A DNA stretch of 47,361 nt from Clostridia bacterium (GTDB lineage Bacteria; Bacillota; Clostridia; Oscillospirales; CAG-272): positions 1 through 47,361 of the forward strand of contig JAFVZV010000109.1 of assembly GCA_017507985.1 (NCBI GenBank), in the 5' to 3' direction. The notes beneath the pieces are model-generated. The model was not told where the DNA came from and ran no database searches. It worked only from the letters and a program-made list of their open reading frames with translations. This document shows, piece by piece, positions 23,764 to 32,749 of this stretch (positions within the stretch are counted from its first letter, which is position 1; each line of letters opens with the position of its first letter). Position numbers and translations under genes: made by a program.

Positions 23764-25947
23764 ATGAAGATTATCAAAAGAGACGGATCGGAAGAAAATT
23801 TTGACCGAGTAAAAATTAAAAACGCGATTCGCAAAGCAAACGAGGACACCGAGGGCCATCCCGAGCTGTCCGAGCGCCAGATCGACTACATTTCGCTCGT
23901 CATCGAGGACCATTGCAACGAGGTTGGCCGTGCATTTTCGGTTGAGGAGATTCAAGAGCTGGTCGAAACCCACATCATACTGCAGGGCGCACCCGAGACG
24001 GCCAAGCGCTATATCCGCTACCGCTTTACCCGTAACCTTGCCCGTGTTGCCAATACGACGGACAATCAGATTCTGTCGCTGATCGAGTGCAACAACGAGG
24101 AGGTCAAGCAGGAAAACGCCAACAAAAATCCCACCGTCAATTCGGTCCAACGCGACTATATGGCAGGCGAAGTATCCAAGGATTTGACTCGCCGCATTTT
24201 ACTGCCCGAGGAAATTGTCAAGGCACACGAGGAGGGCATCATCCACTTCCACGATGCCGACTACTTTGCTCAGCATATGCATAATTGCGATCTGGTCAAC
24301 CTGGAGGATATGCTGCAAAACGGAACGGTCATCTCGGGCACCATGATCGAAAAGCCGCACTCCTTCTCGACGGCCTGCAATATCGCGACTCAGATCATCG
24401 CGCAGGTCGCCTCTAATCAGTACGGCGGCCAGTCCATCTCGCTGACCCATCTTGCTCCCTTTGTGCAGGTGTCGCGCGAAAAAATCACCCGCCAAATTAC
24501 TGCTGAAATGAACGATCTCGGCATTGCTGTTACCTCCGAGCAGATCAGTGCTATGGTGGAAAAGCGTGTGCGAGAGGAGGTTCAGCGTGGCGTTCAGACC
24601 ATCCAATATCAGGTGGTTACCCTGCTGACGACCAACGGCCAGGCCCCCTTCGTTACCGTATTCATGTATTTGAATGAAGCCAAGAACGAGCGTGAGAAGG
24701 CTGACCTTGCCATTATTATCGAAGAGGTGCTTAAGCAACGCATCACGGGCACCAAGAATGAGGTTGGCGTATGGGTCACCCCTGCGTTCCCCAAGCTGAT
24801 CTACGTGTTGGAAGAAGATAATATTCACGAGGATTCCAAGTATTTCTATCTGACCGAGCTGGCCGCCAAGTGCACCGCTAAAAGAATGGTGCCTGATTAC
24901 ATCTCGGAAAAGATGATGCTGCAGCTTAAGATCGACCAGAACGGCAACGGTAACTGCTACACCTGCATGGGCTGCCGCAGCTTCCTCACCCCTTATGTCG
25001 ACGAGAACGGCAAGCCAAAGTATTACGGTCGCTTCAACCAGGGCGTCGTGACCATCAACTTAGTTGACGTTGCTTGCTCGGCTTGTCGCGAAGGTAAGAG
25101 TGAAAAGAAGTTCTGGGAAATCCTGGAGGATCGCTTGGAGCTGTGCCATCGTGCCCTCAAATGCCGCCATGAGCGACTGGAGGGGACGCTGTCCGATGCC
25201 GCGCCCATTTTGTGGCAGCACGGCGCGCTCTCGCGTCTTGGCAAGGGCGAGACCATTGATGAGTTGCTCCACGGAGGATATTCGACCATCTCATTGGGCT
25301 TTGCAGGCCTGTGGGAATGTGTTTTTGAGGTCACGGGCAAAAAGCTGACCGAGCCCGAGGGCGAAAAGTTCGGCCTTGCTATTATGCAAAAGCTCAACGA
25401 TGCTTGCATGAAATGGAGAAACGCCGAGAATATTCACTATTCGCTCTATGGAACGCCCTTGGAGTCGACCACCTATAAGTTCGCAAAATGCCTGCAGCGC
25501 CGCTTCGGCATCATCGAGGGCGTGACGGATAAAAACTATATCACCAACTCGTATCATATCCACGTGACCGAGCCCATCGATGCTTTCAAAAAGCTCGAAT
25601 TGGAAGCCAAATTCCAGGCGCTCTCGCCAGGCGGTGCCATCTCGTATGTCGAAGTGCCCAATATGCAGCAGAATATCCCCGCCGTCCTTGAGGTCATGAA
25701 GTTTATTTACGATAACATCATGTACGCCGAGCTCAACACCAAGAGCGACTACTGCCATTTGTGCGGCTACGAGGGCGAGATTGAGATCGTCAAGGAGGAC
25801 GGAAAGCTTGTCTGGCGTTGCCCCAACTGCGGCAATGAGGATCAGAATAAAATGAACGTTGCCCGTCGCACCTGCGGCTATATCGGCTCACAATATTGGA
25901 ACCAAGGACGTACCCAGGAGATCAAGGAAAGGGTATTGCACCTCTGA
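23764..25947 (+). CDS. nrdD: Anaerobic ribonucleoside-triphosphate reductase
   Basis: NrdD makes deoxyribonucleotides from ribonucleoside triphosphates under anaerobic conditions using a glycyl radical. The 727-residue protein starts with an ATP-cone regulatory domain (IIKRDGSEENFDRVKIKNAI). It has the large barrel domain with FHDADYFAQHMHNCDLVNL and ends with the zinc site CHLC...CPNC and the glycyl radical loop RRTCGYIGSQYWNQGR. The length and all key residues are normal. GGAG at about 23748-23751 is the ribosome site. The stop overlaps the nrdG start by one base (TGATG), and a candidate NrdR operator lies upstream. Confidence 0.97.
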   Translation: MKIIKRDGSEENFDRVKIKNAIRKANEDTEGHPELSERQIDYISLVIEDHCNEVGRAFSVEEIQELVETHIILQGAPETAKRYIRYRFTRNLARVANTTDNQILSLIECNNEEVKQENANKNPTVNSVQRDYMAGEVSKDLTRRILLPEEIVKAHEEGIIHFHDADYFAQHMHNCDLVNLEDMLQNGTVISGTMIEKPHSFSTACNIATQIIAQVASNQYGGQSISLTHLAPFVQVSREKITRQITAEMNDLGIAVTSEQISAMVEKRVREEVQRGVQTIQYQVVTLLTTNGQAPFVTVFMYLNEAKNEREKADLAIIIEEVLKQRITGTKNEVGVWVTPAFPKLIYVLEEDNIHEDSKYFYLTELAAKCTAKRMVPDYISEKMMLQLKIDQNGNGNCYTCMGCRSFLTPYVDENGKPKYYGRFNQGVVTINLVDVACSACREGKSEKKFWEILEDRLELCHRALKCRHERLEGTLSDAAPILWQHGALSRLGKGETIDELLHGGYSTISLGFAGLWECVFEVTGKKLTEPEGEKFGLAIMQKLNDACMKWRNAENIHYSLYGTPLESTTYKFAKCLQRRFGIIEGVTDKNYITNSYHIHVTEPIDAFKKLELEAKFQALSPGGAISYVEVPNMQQNIPAVLEVMKFIYDNIMYAELNTKSDYCHLCGYEGEIEIVKEDGKLVWRCPNCGNEDQNKMNVARRTCGYIGSQYWNQGRTQEIKERVLHL

Positions 25948-26465
25948 TGAATTACGCAACCATAAAATTCTGCGACATCGCTAACGGTATTGGTATTCGC
26001 ACGGTTCTGTTCGTGTCTGGCTGTACCCACCATTGTAAGGGCTGCTTTCAGCCTGAAACTTGGGACTTTTCTTACGGTCAGCCCTATACTGAGGCGACCG
26101 AGCAGCAGATCCTCGATTCTCTTTCGCCGTCCTATATTCACGGTTTGACGCTACTTGGCGGCGAGCCTATGGAGCCCGACAACCAGCGTGCACTGCTGCC
26201 GCTGTTGCGCCGCTTGAAGACGGAATACCCGCGTAAGACGGTGTGGTGCTATTCGGGCTACACCTACGAGGAGCTGACGGGAGTCAGCCGCGCGCGGTGT
26301 GAAGTGACGGACGAGATGCTCTCGCTCATTGACGTGCTTGTTGACGGCGAGTTCGTGCTGGAGAAGAAAAACATCTCGCTCCGCTTCCGCGGTAGCGAAA
26401 ACCAACGCATCATTGACCTTGCTAAAACGAGAGAGCAGGGGAGCGTTGTGCTGTGGGAAGGGTAA
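25947..26465 (+). CDS. nrdG: Anaerobic ribonucleotide reductase activating protein
   Basis: NrdG is the radical SAM enzyme that generates the glycyl radical on NrdD. The 172-residue product has CTHHCKGC (Cys26, Cys30, Cys33), the CX3CX2C site for the 4Fe-4S cluster, and the GGEP motif (LLGGEPMEP) that binds the amino group of SAM. The start is the ATG overlapping the nrdD stop; the in-frame extension inside nrdD has no family similarity. Translational coupling with nrdD is expected. Confidence 0.95.
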   Translation: MNYATIKFCDIANGIGIRTVLFVSGCTHHCKGCFQPETWDFSYGQPYTEATEQQILDSLSPSYIHGLTLLGGEPMEPDNQRALLPLLRRLKTEYPRKTVWCYSGYTYEELTGVSRARCEVTDEMLSLIDVLVDGEFVLEKKNISLRFRGSENQRIIDLAKTREQGSVVLWEG

Positions 26466-26482
26466 CGGTTAGGAGGAGACGA

Positions 26483-27178
26483 ATGGCCAAGCGAAAAAAA
26501 CAAGTAAAAAAAATGCAAGTCGGCGCTTTTGAGCTGATGTTTGCGGCTGTTGTTATTGCTCTAATGACAACGAAGCTTTGGGTGCCCGCTCAAACGGTCG
26601 TTTTGCTTCACGTAATCGCACTTTATCTGCACATCATCGCTTTTATCGTGATCTTTGCTTTGAAATGGGGTAGCAGGCACATGGCAAGTGTGCTCGCACT
26701 ATTTTTGAGCTTCTTTTACGTGGCGTCGTATTTGCTTTTGACAGATCGATATTCTTTTTTTGGCGGAATTCCCAATGCTTTTGTATTTGTTGCGCTATTG
26801 TCGGCCGCTGTTATCACCGTCGTTTTGATGATCACAGCGGCAAGTGCGCTTTGGCGCGGCAGAAAATGGTTGGGGCGCATCGGCTGGGTACTATTGATCC
26901 TTTTTCTTACATTCGTTGTTTTTCTTGTTTCGATTATCCACTTGAATTATGCGCTGGGAGATGACACTCCGCAGGCATGGTCTGCACAGATTGAGGATAA
27001 GGATTATCACCATAGCAGAAAAGGTCGTGATCGCTATGAATTCATCATGACGATCGATGGTGAGACGGTAGACGTTGAGGTTACTTTCGCGGAATACTAC
27101 GATTACGAGGTCGGAGACGTTTATACTGTATACCGTTACGAGGGCGCGTTCGGTGCACCCTTCTACCTTGCAAAATAG
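26483..27178 (+). CDS. Uncharacterised membrane protein
   Basis: I do not recognise this 231-residue protein. It has a basic N-terminus (MAKRKKQVKK), about five hydrophobic segments up to about residue 160, and a soluble C-terminal tail of about 65 residues (from GDDTPQAW) with YEFIMTIDGETVDVEV and YDYEVGDVYTVYRYEG, likely a small beta domain outside the membrane. AGGAGGAG at 26471-26478 supports ATG 26483. It follows nrdG by 17 bases and is probably co-transcribed, but no functional link is evident. Confidence 0.72.
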   Translation: MAKRKKQVKKMQVGAFELMFAAVVIALMTTKLWVPAQTVVLLHVIALYLHIIAFIVIFALKWGSRHMASVLALFLSFFYVASYLLLTDRYSFFGGIPNAFVFVALLSAAVITVVLMITAASALWRGRKWLGRIGWVLLILFLTFVVFLVSIIHLNYALGDDTPQAWSAQIEDKDYHHSRKGRDRYEFIMTIDGETVDVEVTFAEYYDYEVGDVYTVYRYEGAFGAPFYLAK

Positions 27179-27180
27179 TA

Positions 27181-27222
27181 AGAGAAAACAGCGGCAGAGT
27201 TTACTCTGCCGCTGTTTTCTCT
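27181..27222 (+). terminator. Intrinsic terminator after the nrdDG unit
   Basis: A perfect 19-base-pair hairpin (27181-27199 with 27204-27222, loop TTTA) with a TTTT-containing 3' arm. Its last base coincides with the first base of the next promoter's -35 hexamer. Confidence 0.88.
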
Positions 27223-27250
27223 TGACAAATTCTCTATAGCAGAGTATAAT
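27222..27250 (+). promoter_or_regulatory. Full-consensus promoter for the pyridoxamine kinase gene
   Basis: TTGACA (27222-27227), exactly 17 bases and TATAAT (27245-27250). It abuts the preceding terminator hairpin. Confidence 0.9.
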
Positions 27251-27287
27251 ATCACATATCGAAACCCAAACGGCACGGAGGTGCGCT

Positions 27288-28139
27288 ATGATGAAGGATA
27301 GCTACAAAAGAATACTCGTCGTGCAGGACATTTCTTGCGTGGGACAATGCTCGCTGACCGTGGCGCTTCCTATTTTGTCTGCCTGTGGCTTTGAAACGGC
27401 GATTTTGCCCTCGGCTGTGCTGTCTACCCACACGGGCGGTAGCTTTTCGGGCTATACTTTTCGCGATTTGACAGACGACATTCCCGCCATCCTCGCCCAT
27501 TGGCAAAAGCAAAGTATCACCTTTGACGCGCTGTATACCGGCTATCTTGGTTCGACAAGACAGGTGGAGATGGTCGAGACCATCATGGATACGCTCATTA
27601 TCCCGGGCGGTGTGAAGATCGTTGACCCTGCTATGGCAGATAACGGTCAACTGTACGCGGGCTTTGATGAGAATTACGTGGCCGCTATGCGCAGACTTTG
27701 TGCGCGCGCTGATATTATCTTGCCCAACATCACCGAGGCGGCAATGCTGACGGGGCTGCCATATTCGGAGGAGCAAAGCGAGGATTATATCACCGAGCTT
27801 TTGACCGGCCTTGCCGGTATCAGCTCGGCCGCTGTCGTGCTGACGGGCGTTGGCTTCGAGCCTGACATTATCGGCGCAATGTCGGTCAAGGGAGGGAATG
27901 CGCACTATTATGGCCGCCATCGCATTCCCCGTATGTTCCATGGCACGGGCGACGTGTATGCCTCGGCATTTACAGGCGCGTATCTGCGCGGTCACTCGCT
28001 TCACAGCGCGGCGGCCGTCGCGGTCGACTTTACGCTTGCCGCCATTGAGAACACGGTCGACGCCCCTGAGCATTGGTACGGTGTGCGCTTTGAGCCGATG
28101 TTGCCTAAGCTTATTGAGCGGTTGAATGAAAATGGATAA
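27288..28139 (+). CDS. Pyridoxamine/pyridoxal kinase, ribokinase family
   Basis: A 283-residue PfkB/ribokinase-fold kinase that phosphorylates the 5'-hydroxyl of pyridoxamine or related B6 vitamers for PLP salvage. VQDISCVGQCSLT near residues 11-23, SAVLSTHTGG near 43-52, ADIILPNITEA, and the catalytic FHGTGDVYASAF with its Asp base match the pyridoxal kinase (PdxK/PdxY) subgroup. GGAGG at 27277-27281 precedes two adjacent ATGs; the first is used. The gene stands alone between a strong promoter and a terminator. Confidence 0.88.
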   Translation: MMKDSYKRILVVQDISCVGQCSLTVALPILSACGFETAILPSAVLSTHTGGSFSGYTFRDLTDDIPAILAHWQKQSITFDALYTGYLGSTRQVEMVETIMDTLIIPGGVKIVDPAMADNGQLYAGFDENYVAAMRRLCARADIILPNITEAAMLTGLPYSEEQSEDYITELLTGLAGISSAAVVLTGVGFEPDIIGAMSVKGGNAHYYGRHRIPRMFHGTGDVYASAFTGAYLRGHSLHSAAAVAVDFTLAAIENTVDAPEHWYGVRFEPMLPKLIERLNENG

Positions 28140-28146
28140 ACTATGT

Positions 28147-28176
28147 AAAAGGGCTGATGCATGCATCAGCCCTTTT
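28147..28176. terminator. Bidirectional terminator
   Basis: AAAAGGGCTGATG (28147-28159) and CATCAGCCCTTTT (28164-28176) pair around CATG. It serves pyridoxamine kinase and the convergent DeoR gene. Confidence 0.9.
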
Positions 28177-28183
28177 ATCATGA

Positions 28184-28921
28184 TCATACTAATATTTGGC
28201 ACTTGGCTCTTAACGCAGGGAAGGGCTTGTCAAACACGCAGACGTCGATGTCGTCGATGGAAATCAATTGATATAGCGACTCGGTGTCGAATTTTTCGCT
28301 GTCACAAAGGAAAACGCTGAATTTGGCATTCTTGAGCATTATCGTGCGAATGTAGTTTTCCTCGGGGATGGGGTCAGAAATGATGCCGGCCTTGGAGAGA
28401 CTCTTGGAGGAGAAAAAGAGAATGTCGGGATGGATCTCAGTCACCGCGCGATAGGCCTGCGCCCCCGACAGCACGGCTGAGCGATCGACCGAAAAGCCTC
28501 CCGTGCAATGCGTCGCAATGCCGTAATTGATGGCGTTGGTCGCTGTGAGCATATTGTTGGTGAAGACGATCATATCCTTGTGCTTGGCGATATAGGGAAT
28601 GAGGAAGCCCGCCGTTGAGGAGCCGTCCAGCATGACCGACTGTCCGTCGTGAAGCAGGGTCGCTGCCCGCTTGGCGATTTTTCGCTTTTCGCTGATGTTC
28701 TGTGACATACGGCTATTGAGTGGCACGGATTGATGAATCGCGTTGAAGATCGACGCGCCGCCGTGCGTCCGCTTGATAAGAGAGAGAGTTTGCAGTTGGG
28801 TCAGGTCGCGTCGAATACTGGAGGGTGAGGTATAGGTTAGGGCTGAAAGACGCTCAACCGTTAAAAAACTATGCTCGTTTAGGAGCTCCAAAATTTCTTC
28901 TTGTCTTTTAGAAATGCTCAT
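28184..28921 (-). CDS. DeoR/GlpR family transcriptional regulator
   Basis: A 245-residue regulator. The N-terminal DeoR helix-turn-helix (RQEEILELLNEHSFLTVERL then SPSSIRRDLTQL) is followed by the sugar-phosphate-binding DeoRC domain, with RTHGGAS, MLDGSSTAG near residues 95-103 and FTNNM. DeoR proteins usually repress sugar metabolic genes and respond to a phosphorylated sugar. It is divergent from a transaldolase gene, and a 22-base inverted repeat overlaps both -10 elements, so control of itself and of transaldolase is likely. ATG 28921 is preferred for AGAGGA just upstream; the longer frame runs over the promoter. Confidence 0.9.
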   Translation of the reverse strand: MSISKRQEEILELLNEHSFLTVERLSALTYTSPSSIRRDLTQLQTLSLIKRTHGGASIFNAIHQSVPLNSRMSQNISEKRKIAKRAATLLHDGQSVMLDGSSTAGFLIPYIAKHKDMIVFTNNMLTATNAINYGIATHCTGGFSVDRSAVLSGAQAYRAVTEIHPDILFFSSKSLSKAGIISDPIPEENYIRTIMLKNAKFSVFLCDSEKFDTESLYQLISIDDIDVCVFDKPFPALRAKCQILV

Positions 28922-28985
28922 ATCGTCCTCTTTTGTGCGTGAATTTTGATTTTTTGTGCTTATTTGTCTAAAATATCGCCACGTA

Positions 28986-29014
28986 TTGCGCGAAAACGCG
29001 CTTTCTGTTATCAT
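28986..29014 (+). promoter_or_regulatory. Promoter for the transaldolase gene
   Basis: TTGCGC (28986-28991), 17 bases and TATCAT (29009-29014), with TGT before the -10. The -10 lies inside the inverted repeat 29003-29024. Confidence 0.62.
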
Positions 29015-29024
29015 TATAACAGAA
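29003..29024. promoter_or_regulatory. Inverted repeat overlapping both divergent -10 elements, candidate DeoR operator
   Basis: The arms TTCTGTTAT (29003-29011) and ATAACAGAA (29016-29024) are perfect reverse complements around CATT. The plus-strand -10 (29009-29014) and the minus-strand -10 (29013-29018) both fall within it, so one bound regulator would block both promoters. Confidence 0.65.
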
Positions 29025-29040
29025 AAAGTTGCTAAGTCAA
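29013..29040 (-). promoter_or_regulatory. Promoter for the DeoR regulator gene
   Basis: On the minus strand TTGACT (29035-29040), 16 bases and TATAAT (29013-29018), with TGT as extended -10. The message would have a leader of about 85 bases. Confidence 0.75.
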
Positions 29041-29068
29041 CCGCTGAACAAAAGAAAGGACAAAAAAC

Positions 29069-29719
29069 ATGAAATTTTTTATTGATACCGCTAATGTAGA
29101 GGAAATTCGCAAGGCTGTTGCCATGGGCGTTGTGGCAGGTGTTACCACTAATCCTACCCTGATTGCCAAGGAAGGGCGCGATTTTGTGGAAACGATCAAG
29201 GAGATCGCCACCATCGTCGAAGGCCCCATCAGCGCCGAGGTCATCTCACTTGAGGCGGACGGCATGATAGCCGAGGCCAAAGAATTGTGCGCCAAAATCG
29301 ACAATCCCAACCTTGTCATCAAGATCCCTATGTGTGCAGAGGGTCTTAAGGCAGTTAAGGCGTTAACGGAGCTGGGCATGAAGACCAACGTCACGCTCAT
29401 ATTTACGCCGGGACAGGCGCTTTTAGCGGCTGCTGCAGGGGCGACCTATGTCAGTCCATTCATCGGGCGGTTGGATGATATCGGCTTTTGCGGCCTTGAT
29501 CTGATCACGCAGATCGTAACGATCTTCCGCAAGCAGAGCATTCAAACGCAGATCATAGCTGCTTCGACGCGTAGTCCTCTTCATGTTATCGAAGTTGCAG
29601 AGGCGGGCTGTGACATCGCTACCGTCCCCTATAAAGTGCTGATGGACATGACTAAGCATCCTCTGACCGACAAGGGCATCGAGAGATTCCTTGCCGACTG
29701 GGAGAGCGTCAATCATTAA
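29069..29719 (+). CDS. tal: Transaldolase of the small TalC/FSA-like family
   Basis: A 216-residue class I aldolase of the FSA/TalC group in the pentose phosphate pathway. [22 protein letters not shown] and the Schiff-base Lys in LVIKIPMC are clear. At the residues that separate the two activities it has Glu in SAEVIS, where E. coli FSA has Gln, and Phe in [11 protein letters not shown], where FSA has Tyr. Both favour transaldolase over fructose-6-phosphate aldolase; this reading comes from memory of the reference sequences. The ribosome site is AAAGGA (29054-29059). Divergent to a DeoR regulator that probably controls it. Confidence 0.88.
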   Translation: MKFFIDTANVEEIRKAVAMGVVAGVTTNPTLIAKEGRDFVETIKEIATIVEGPISAEVISLEADGMIAEAKELCAKIDNPNLVIKIPMCAEGLKAVKALTELGMKTNVTLIFTPGQALLAAAAGATYVSPFIGRLDDIGFCGLDLITQIVTIFRKQSIQTQIIAASTRSPLHVIEVAEAGCDIATVPYKVLMDMTKHPLTDKGIERFLADWESVNH

Positions 29720-29726
29720 AAAGATC

Positions 29727-29766
29727 ATAAAAACGGGCTGATGCACACGCATCAGCCCGTTTTTAT
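29727..29766. terminator. Bidirectional terminator after the transaldolase gene
   Basis: An 18-base-pair perfect hairpin (29727-29744 with 29749-29766, loop ACAC) with A and T runs at its base. Its GC core GGGCTGATGC is the same as in the terminator at 28147. Confidence 0.9.
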
Positions 29767-29767
29767 A

Positions 29768-31111
29768 TTATTTTGCTCTCAATTTTAACAGCCGTCTGAC
29801 ATACGTGGCAACCAGTACTGCACCAAATACGCCATATGCGACGGTGATCGCTGTACAGATGCTCTCGTTGATGGCAGAGCCTTGACGAATCAGCGCCTGC
29901 GTATATACTCGAATGGGTAGGCGGTCGGGCGTGTCGGACAGCTCGATCCTGGCACTCTGGCGGCGGTTGATATAGCTGAACAGCGCGTTACCGTCCGCGT
30001 CGTAGACGTAGTCGCGTAGAGATTCGTCGTAGGTGAAATCCTCGTCGATGGCTTCGTCCTTTCCGCCGCCGAGGATGGAATCACTCGGTTCGACGGGGAC
30101 GGAATCGACGTTGACGAAGATGTTGCCGTCCTCATCCCACGTGTAGTATTCATCACGAGAGTCGCGGATGGCCATGAAATTGATAAATTCCTCTTTGGTT
30201 TCAAAGACGTAGGGCTTGACAAAGGTGGTTGATTCAAAAGATTGGAATACGACATTGAGAAAGATCACAAGCACGCCGACAGAGGCAAAAATTATAAGGC
30301 TTTTGATAAGCAACGAGCGCTCTGCGCAATATGAGGGAGCGTCGGATAGTAATTGCTTTTGGATGAACAGGCGGCGCAGACCAAGCTCGTAGATGCTGTG
30401 AAGCAGAATAAACGCGATAGCGGCGCAGGCAAGTCCAAAGAGTAGCCACGAGCTGAAGGTCAGACCAAAGTAAGCGTCCCCTACCGTTGTCAGCGGCAGG
30501 CAAAAGGCGAGCAGCTCCAAGAGTAGCCAAAATACGTTTTTGGCGGTGAGTAGTATTTTTTCGTTGAAAGCGGCAACGATCGTGTGGCGATCGTCTGCCT
30601 CATCCTCTTCATTCTGTCGCATACGGAAGGTCATTAAGAAGCAGATCTGGCATACTGTGGCGGCAAGCAGAAAGACAAGTGACATGCAAAAGGCTATATA
30701 GCCGCGAGTCACACCAAGATTGATGATGGCCGCAACAATAACGCCAAGGATGCCGATGCCCGCAGAGATCAGCGAGAGATTTTTGTATTTGGTCATGCGA
30801 CGGTCGAGCAAGAGCTTGAACTGGCGCTCGCTTCGGGCGTCTTTTTTAGGTGCGTCTGCGTTAGACGGCGTATCATTCTCTTGCGGGGCGGGGGAGGATG
30901 CCTTTCGTTCGCCACGTAACAGCTCGTCGGCCGTGACGCCGAAAATATCAGCGATTTCGGGGATGAGCGACAAGTCAGGCGTGCATTCGTCTCGCTCCCA
31001 ACGGCTGACCGCTTTATCCGATACGAACAGACGCTCACCCAGCTCGCGCTGTGTCATGCCGTGAGCTCGGCGCAGAGCCGAGATAAACGCGCCGATGGTT
31101 TTCTTTTCCAT
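29768..31111 (-). CDS. XRE-family helix-turn-helix protein with membrane domain
   Basis: A 447-residue protein. An N-terminal Cro/C1-type helix-turn-helix (residues about 8-62: GMTQRELGERLFVSDKAVSRWERD) is followed by a short linker. About five hydrophobic helices lie between residues 115 and 300, then an acidic region of about 100 residues probably outside the cell, and a last helix near the C-terminus. Such HTH-membrane fusions may sense a signal at the membrane and act on DNA; the target is unknown. ATG 31111 is chosen for AAAGGAG upstream. A weak promoter (TAGAAT at 31161-31166, minus strand, with TGG extension) may serve it in addition to read-through from murE. Confidence 0.83.
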   Translation of the reverse strand: MEKKTIGAFISALRRAHGMTQRELGERLFVSDKAVSRWERDECTPDLSLIPEIADIFGVTADELLRGERKASSPAPQENDTPSNADAPKKDARSERQFKLLLDRRMTKYKNLSLISAGIGILGVIVAAIINLGVTRGYIAFCMSLVFLLAATVCQICFLMTFRMRQNEEDEADDRHTIVAAFNEKILLTAKNVFWLLLELLAFCLPLTTVGDAYFGLTFSSWLLFGLACAAIAFILLHSIYELGLRRLFIQKQLLSDAPSYCAERSLLIKSLIIFASVGVLVIFLNVVFQSFESTTFVKPYVFETKEEFINFMAIRDSRDEYYTWDEDGNIFVNVDSVPVEPSDSILGGGKDEAIDEDFTYDESLRDYVYDADGNALFSYINRRQSARIELSDTPDRLPIRVYTQALIRQGSAINESICTAITVAYGVFGAVLVATYVRRLLKLRAK

Positions 31112-31240
31112 AGATGATTGCTCCTTTCGCGATGCCGTGCGAGGCATCTGTTATGCACTCATTCTACCATTGCGACGGACAATTTGCCACCCCGTAGAGT
31201 GCGAATCACTCTCGGAATGCGAGAATCTAGCGATTTTGCT

Positions 31241-32749
31241 TCAAACCGACATCGAAACTGCCCCGATATGAGTCTCCACCACCGCGCGGTCGCTGTGTGG
31301 GATGCGTTCGTTGCCGATTTTTTGGAATTGCTCGTCGCCCTTGCCGGCGAGCAGCAAAATATCACCGGCACACAGCTCGTCCAGCGCTGTGCAGATGGCC
31401 TCGGCGCGATCGGGAATGATGCGATATCGGCGATCATCCTCAAACGCTTGAGCCATGTCACGGCAGATATCGACAACGTTTTCAAACCCGGGATCATCCG
31501 CTGTCAAATAGGTGAAATCGGCCAGATCGCTTGCAGCGGCACCCAATTCGGTACGGCGGCACTGTGTGCGCTCACCCACCGAGCCGACAAGACAAAGCAG
31601 TCGATGGGGGGCGTAGGTGCGCAGAGTGTTTAATGCAGCGCGCAGGGCGGCACCGTTGTGTGCGTAGTCGATAACGATCAGCCCCTCTTTGAAACGGATC
31701 ATTTCAAAGCGCCCCGGAACCGTTGCTTGAGCCAGCGCGGCGACGGCGGTCTCTGCGCGGATACCGAGAGCATCGGTAATTGCCAAGGCGAACAGGGCAT
31801 TGAACACATTATGTTCTCCCGGTAAGGGAAGGAATACGGGAAAGTTTCCCGTTGCGTTCCGATATATGAAAGCGACACCGGGCAGACCGTTTTGCGTATG
31901 ATGGCAAAGGTCGGCCGCGCGTAGATCGGCTGCGCGGCGGATACCGCAACGCACCACGGTGGCCTTCAAATGCTCGCCCATACGGTCGACCAGTGAATCG
32001 TCGGCGTTCAAGATAACGACGGGGGCGCCAAACTCGGTCAACAGGCGGCGCTTACAGGCCATATAATGATCGAAATCGGGGTGCTCGTGTGTGCCGATAT
32101 GATCGGGTGTCAGGTTGGTCATGGCAACGGCGGTGAAGGGAATACCGTCAACGCGGTGCTGCCATAGGGCCTGTGAGGATACTTCAAGAAAAACGGTCTG
32201 CACGCCTGCTTGGCGCATTTCATACAGATATTGTTGCAGCTCTAATGCGCCCGGCGTGGTGTTGTTCGTCTGCTTTTTGACCTCGCCGTAGCGCACACCG
32301 CAGGTACCGATATATCCTGACGGGACGCCCGTCTGTTGGGCAATGGTATGGCACAGCATGGCTACGGTGGTTTTTCCCTTGGTGCCCGTGATGCCGACGA
32401 TTGTCATTTCACGAGCGGGGTAGCCGTAAAAGGCGGCGGCAAGATAGGCCAGATCGCGATGTGTATTATCAGACAGAAACAGGTAAGCGTCGGGAGGGAG
32501 AGCGACGTCGGGCAATCGCTCAACGAGAAAACAACGGCAGCCTGCTTCGTAAGCGGAGAGAATATAGTGATGTCCGTCGCTTTGTGCGCCGCGAATGCAA
32601 ACGAACAGGGAACCTTCACCTGCGCGCCGTGAGTCACAGCAAAGCGAGCGCAACGCAAGATCGGCGGCAACACCCGTTCCGGCCACCGTGCGCGGTTGCC
32701 ATGGGAGCGAGGCGAGCAGCTGCTTGGCACATGAAAACACAAGACTCAT
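31241..32749 (-). CDS. murE: UDP-N-acetylmuramyl peptide ligase, MurE-like
   Basis: A 502-residue Mur ligase that adds the third amino acid to UDP-MurNAc-dipeptide in peptidoglycan synthesis. It shows LCCDSRRAGEGSLFVCIRG, the ATP loop GITGTKGKTTV, TNNTTPGALELQ, SSQALWQHRVDG, NLTPDHIGTHEH, the carbamoylated Lys region HYMACKRRLL and LPGEHNVFNALFAL. The substrate motif is DDPG rather than the DNPR of meso-diaminopimelate enzymes, so another third residue such as lysine, or a non-standard role, should be considered. AAGGAGG lies nine bases before the start, which overlaps the stop of the preceding gene. Confidence 0.88.
   Translation of the reverse strand: MSLVFSCAKQLLASLPWQPRTVAGTGVAADLALRSLCCDSRRAGEGSLFVCIRGAQSDGHHYILSAYEAGCRCFLVERLPDVALPPDAYLFLSDNTHRDLAYLAAAFYGYPAREMTIVGITGTKGKTTVAMLCHTIAQQTGVPSGYIGTCGVRYGEVKKQTNNTTPGALELQQYLYEMRQAGVQTVFLEVSSQALWQHRVDGIPFTAVAMTNLTPDHIGTHEHPDFDHYMACKRRLLTEFGAPVVILNADDSLVDRMGEHLKATVVRCGIRRAADLRAADLCHHTQNGLPGVAFIYRNATGNFPVFLPLPGEHNVFNALFALAITDALGIRAETAVAALAQATVPGRFEMIRFKEGLIVIDYAHNGAALRAALNTLRTYAPHRLLCLVGSVGERTQCRRTELGAAASDLADFTYLTADDPGFENVVDICRDMAQAFEDDRRYRIIPDRAEAICTALDELCAGDILLLAGKGDEQFQKIGNERIPHSDRAVVETHIGAVSMSV

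Noticed and set aside
29069..29719. Fructose-6-phosphate aldolase name for the FSA-family protein
   Set aside because: The Glu and Phe at the discriminating positions favour transaldolase activity.
31196..31222. Tandem small hairpins after the MurE-like gene as terminator
   Set aside because: The stems (AGAGTG/CACTCT and CTCG/CGAG) are short and no T-run follows on the minus strand.
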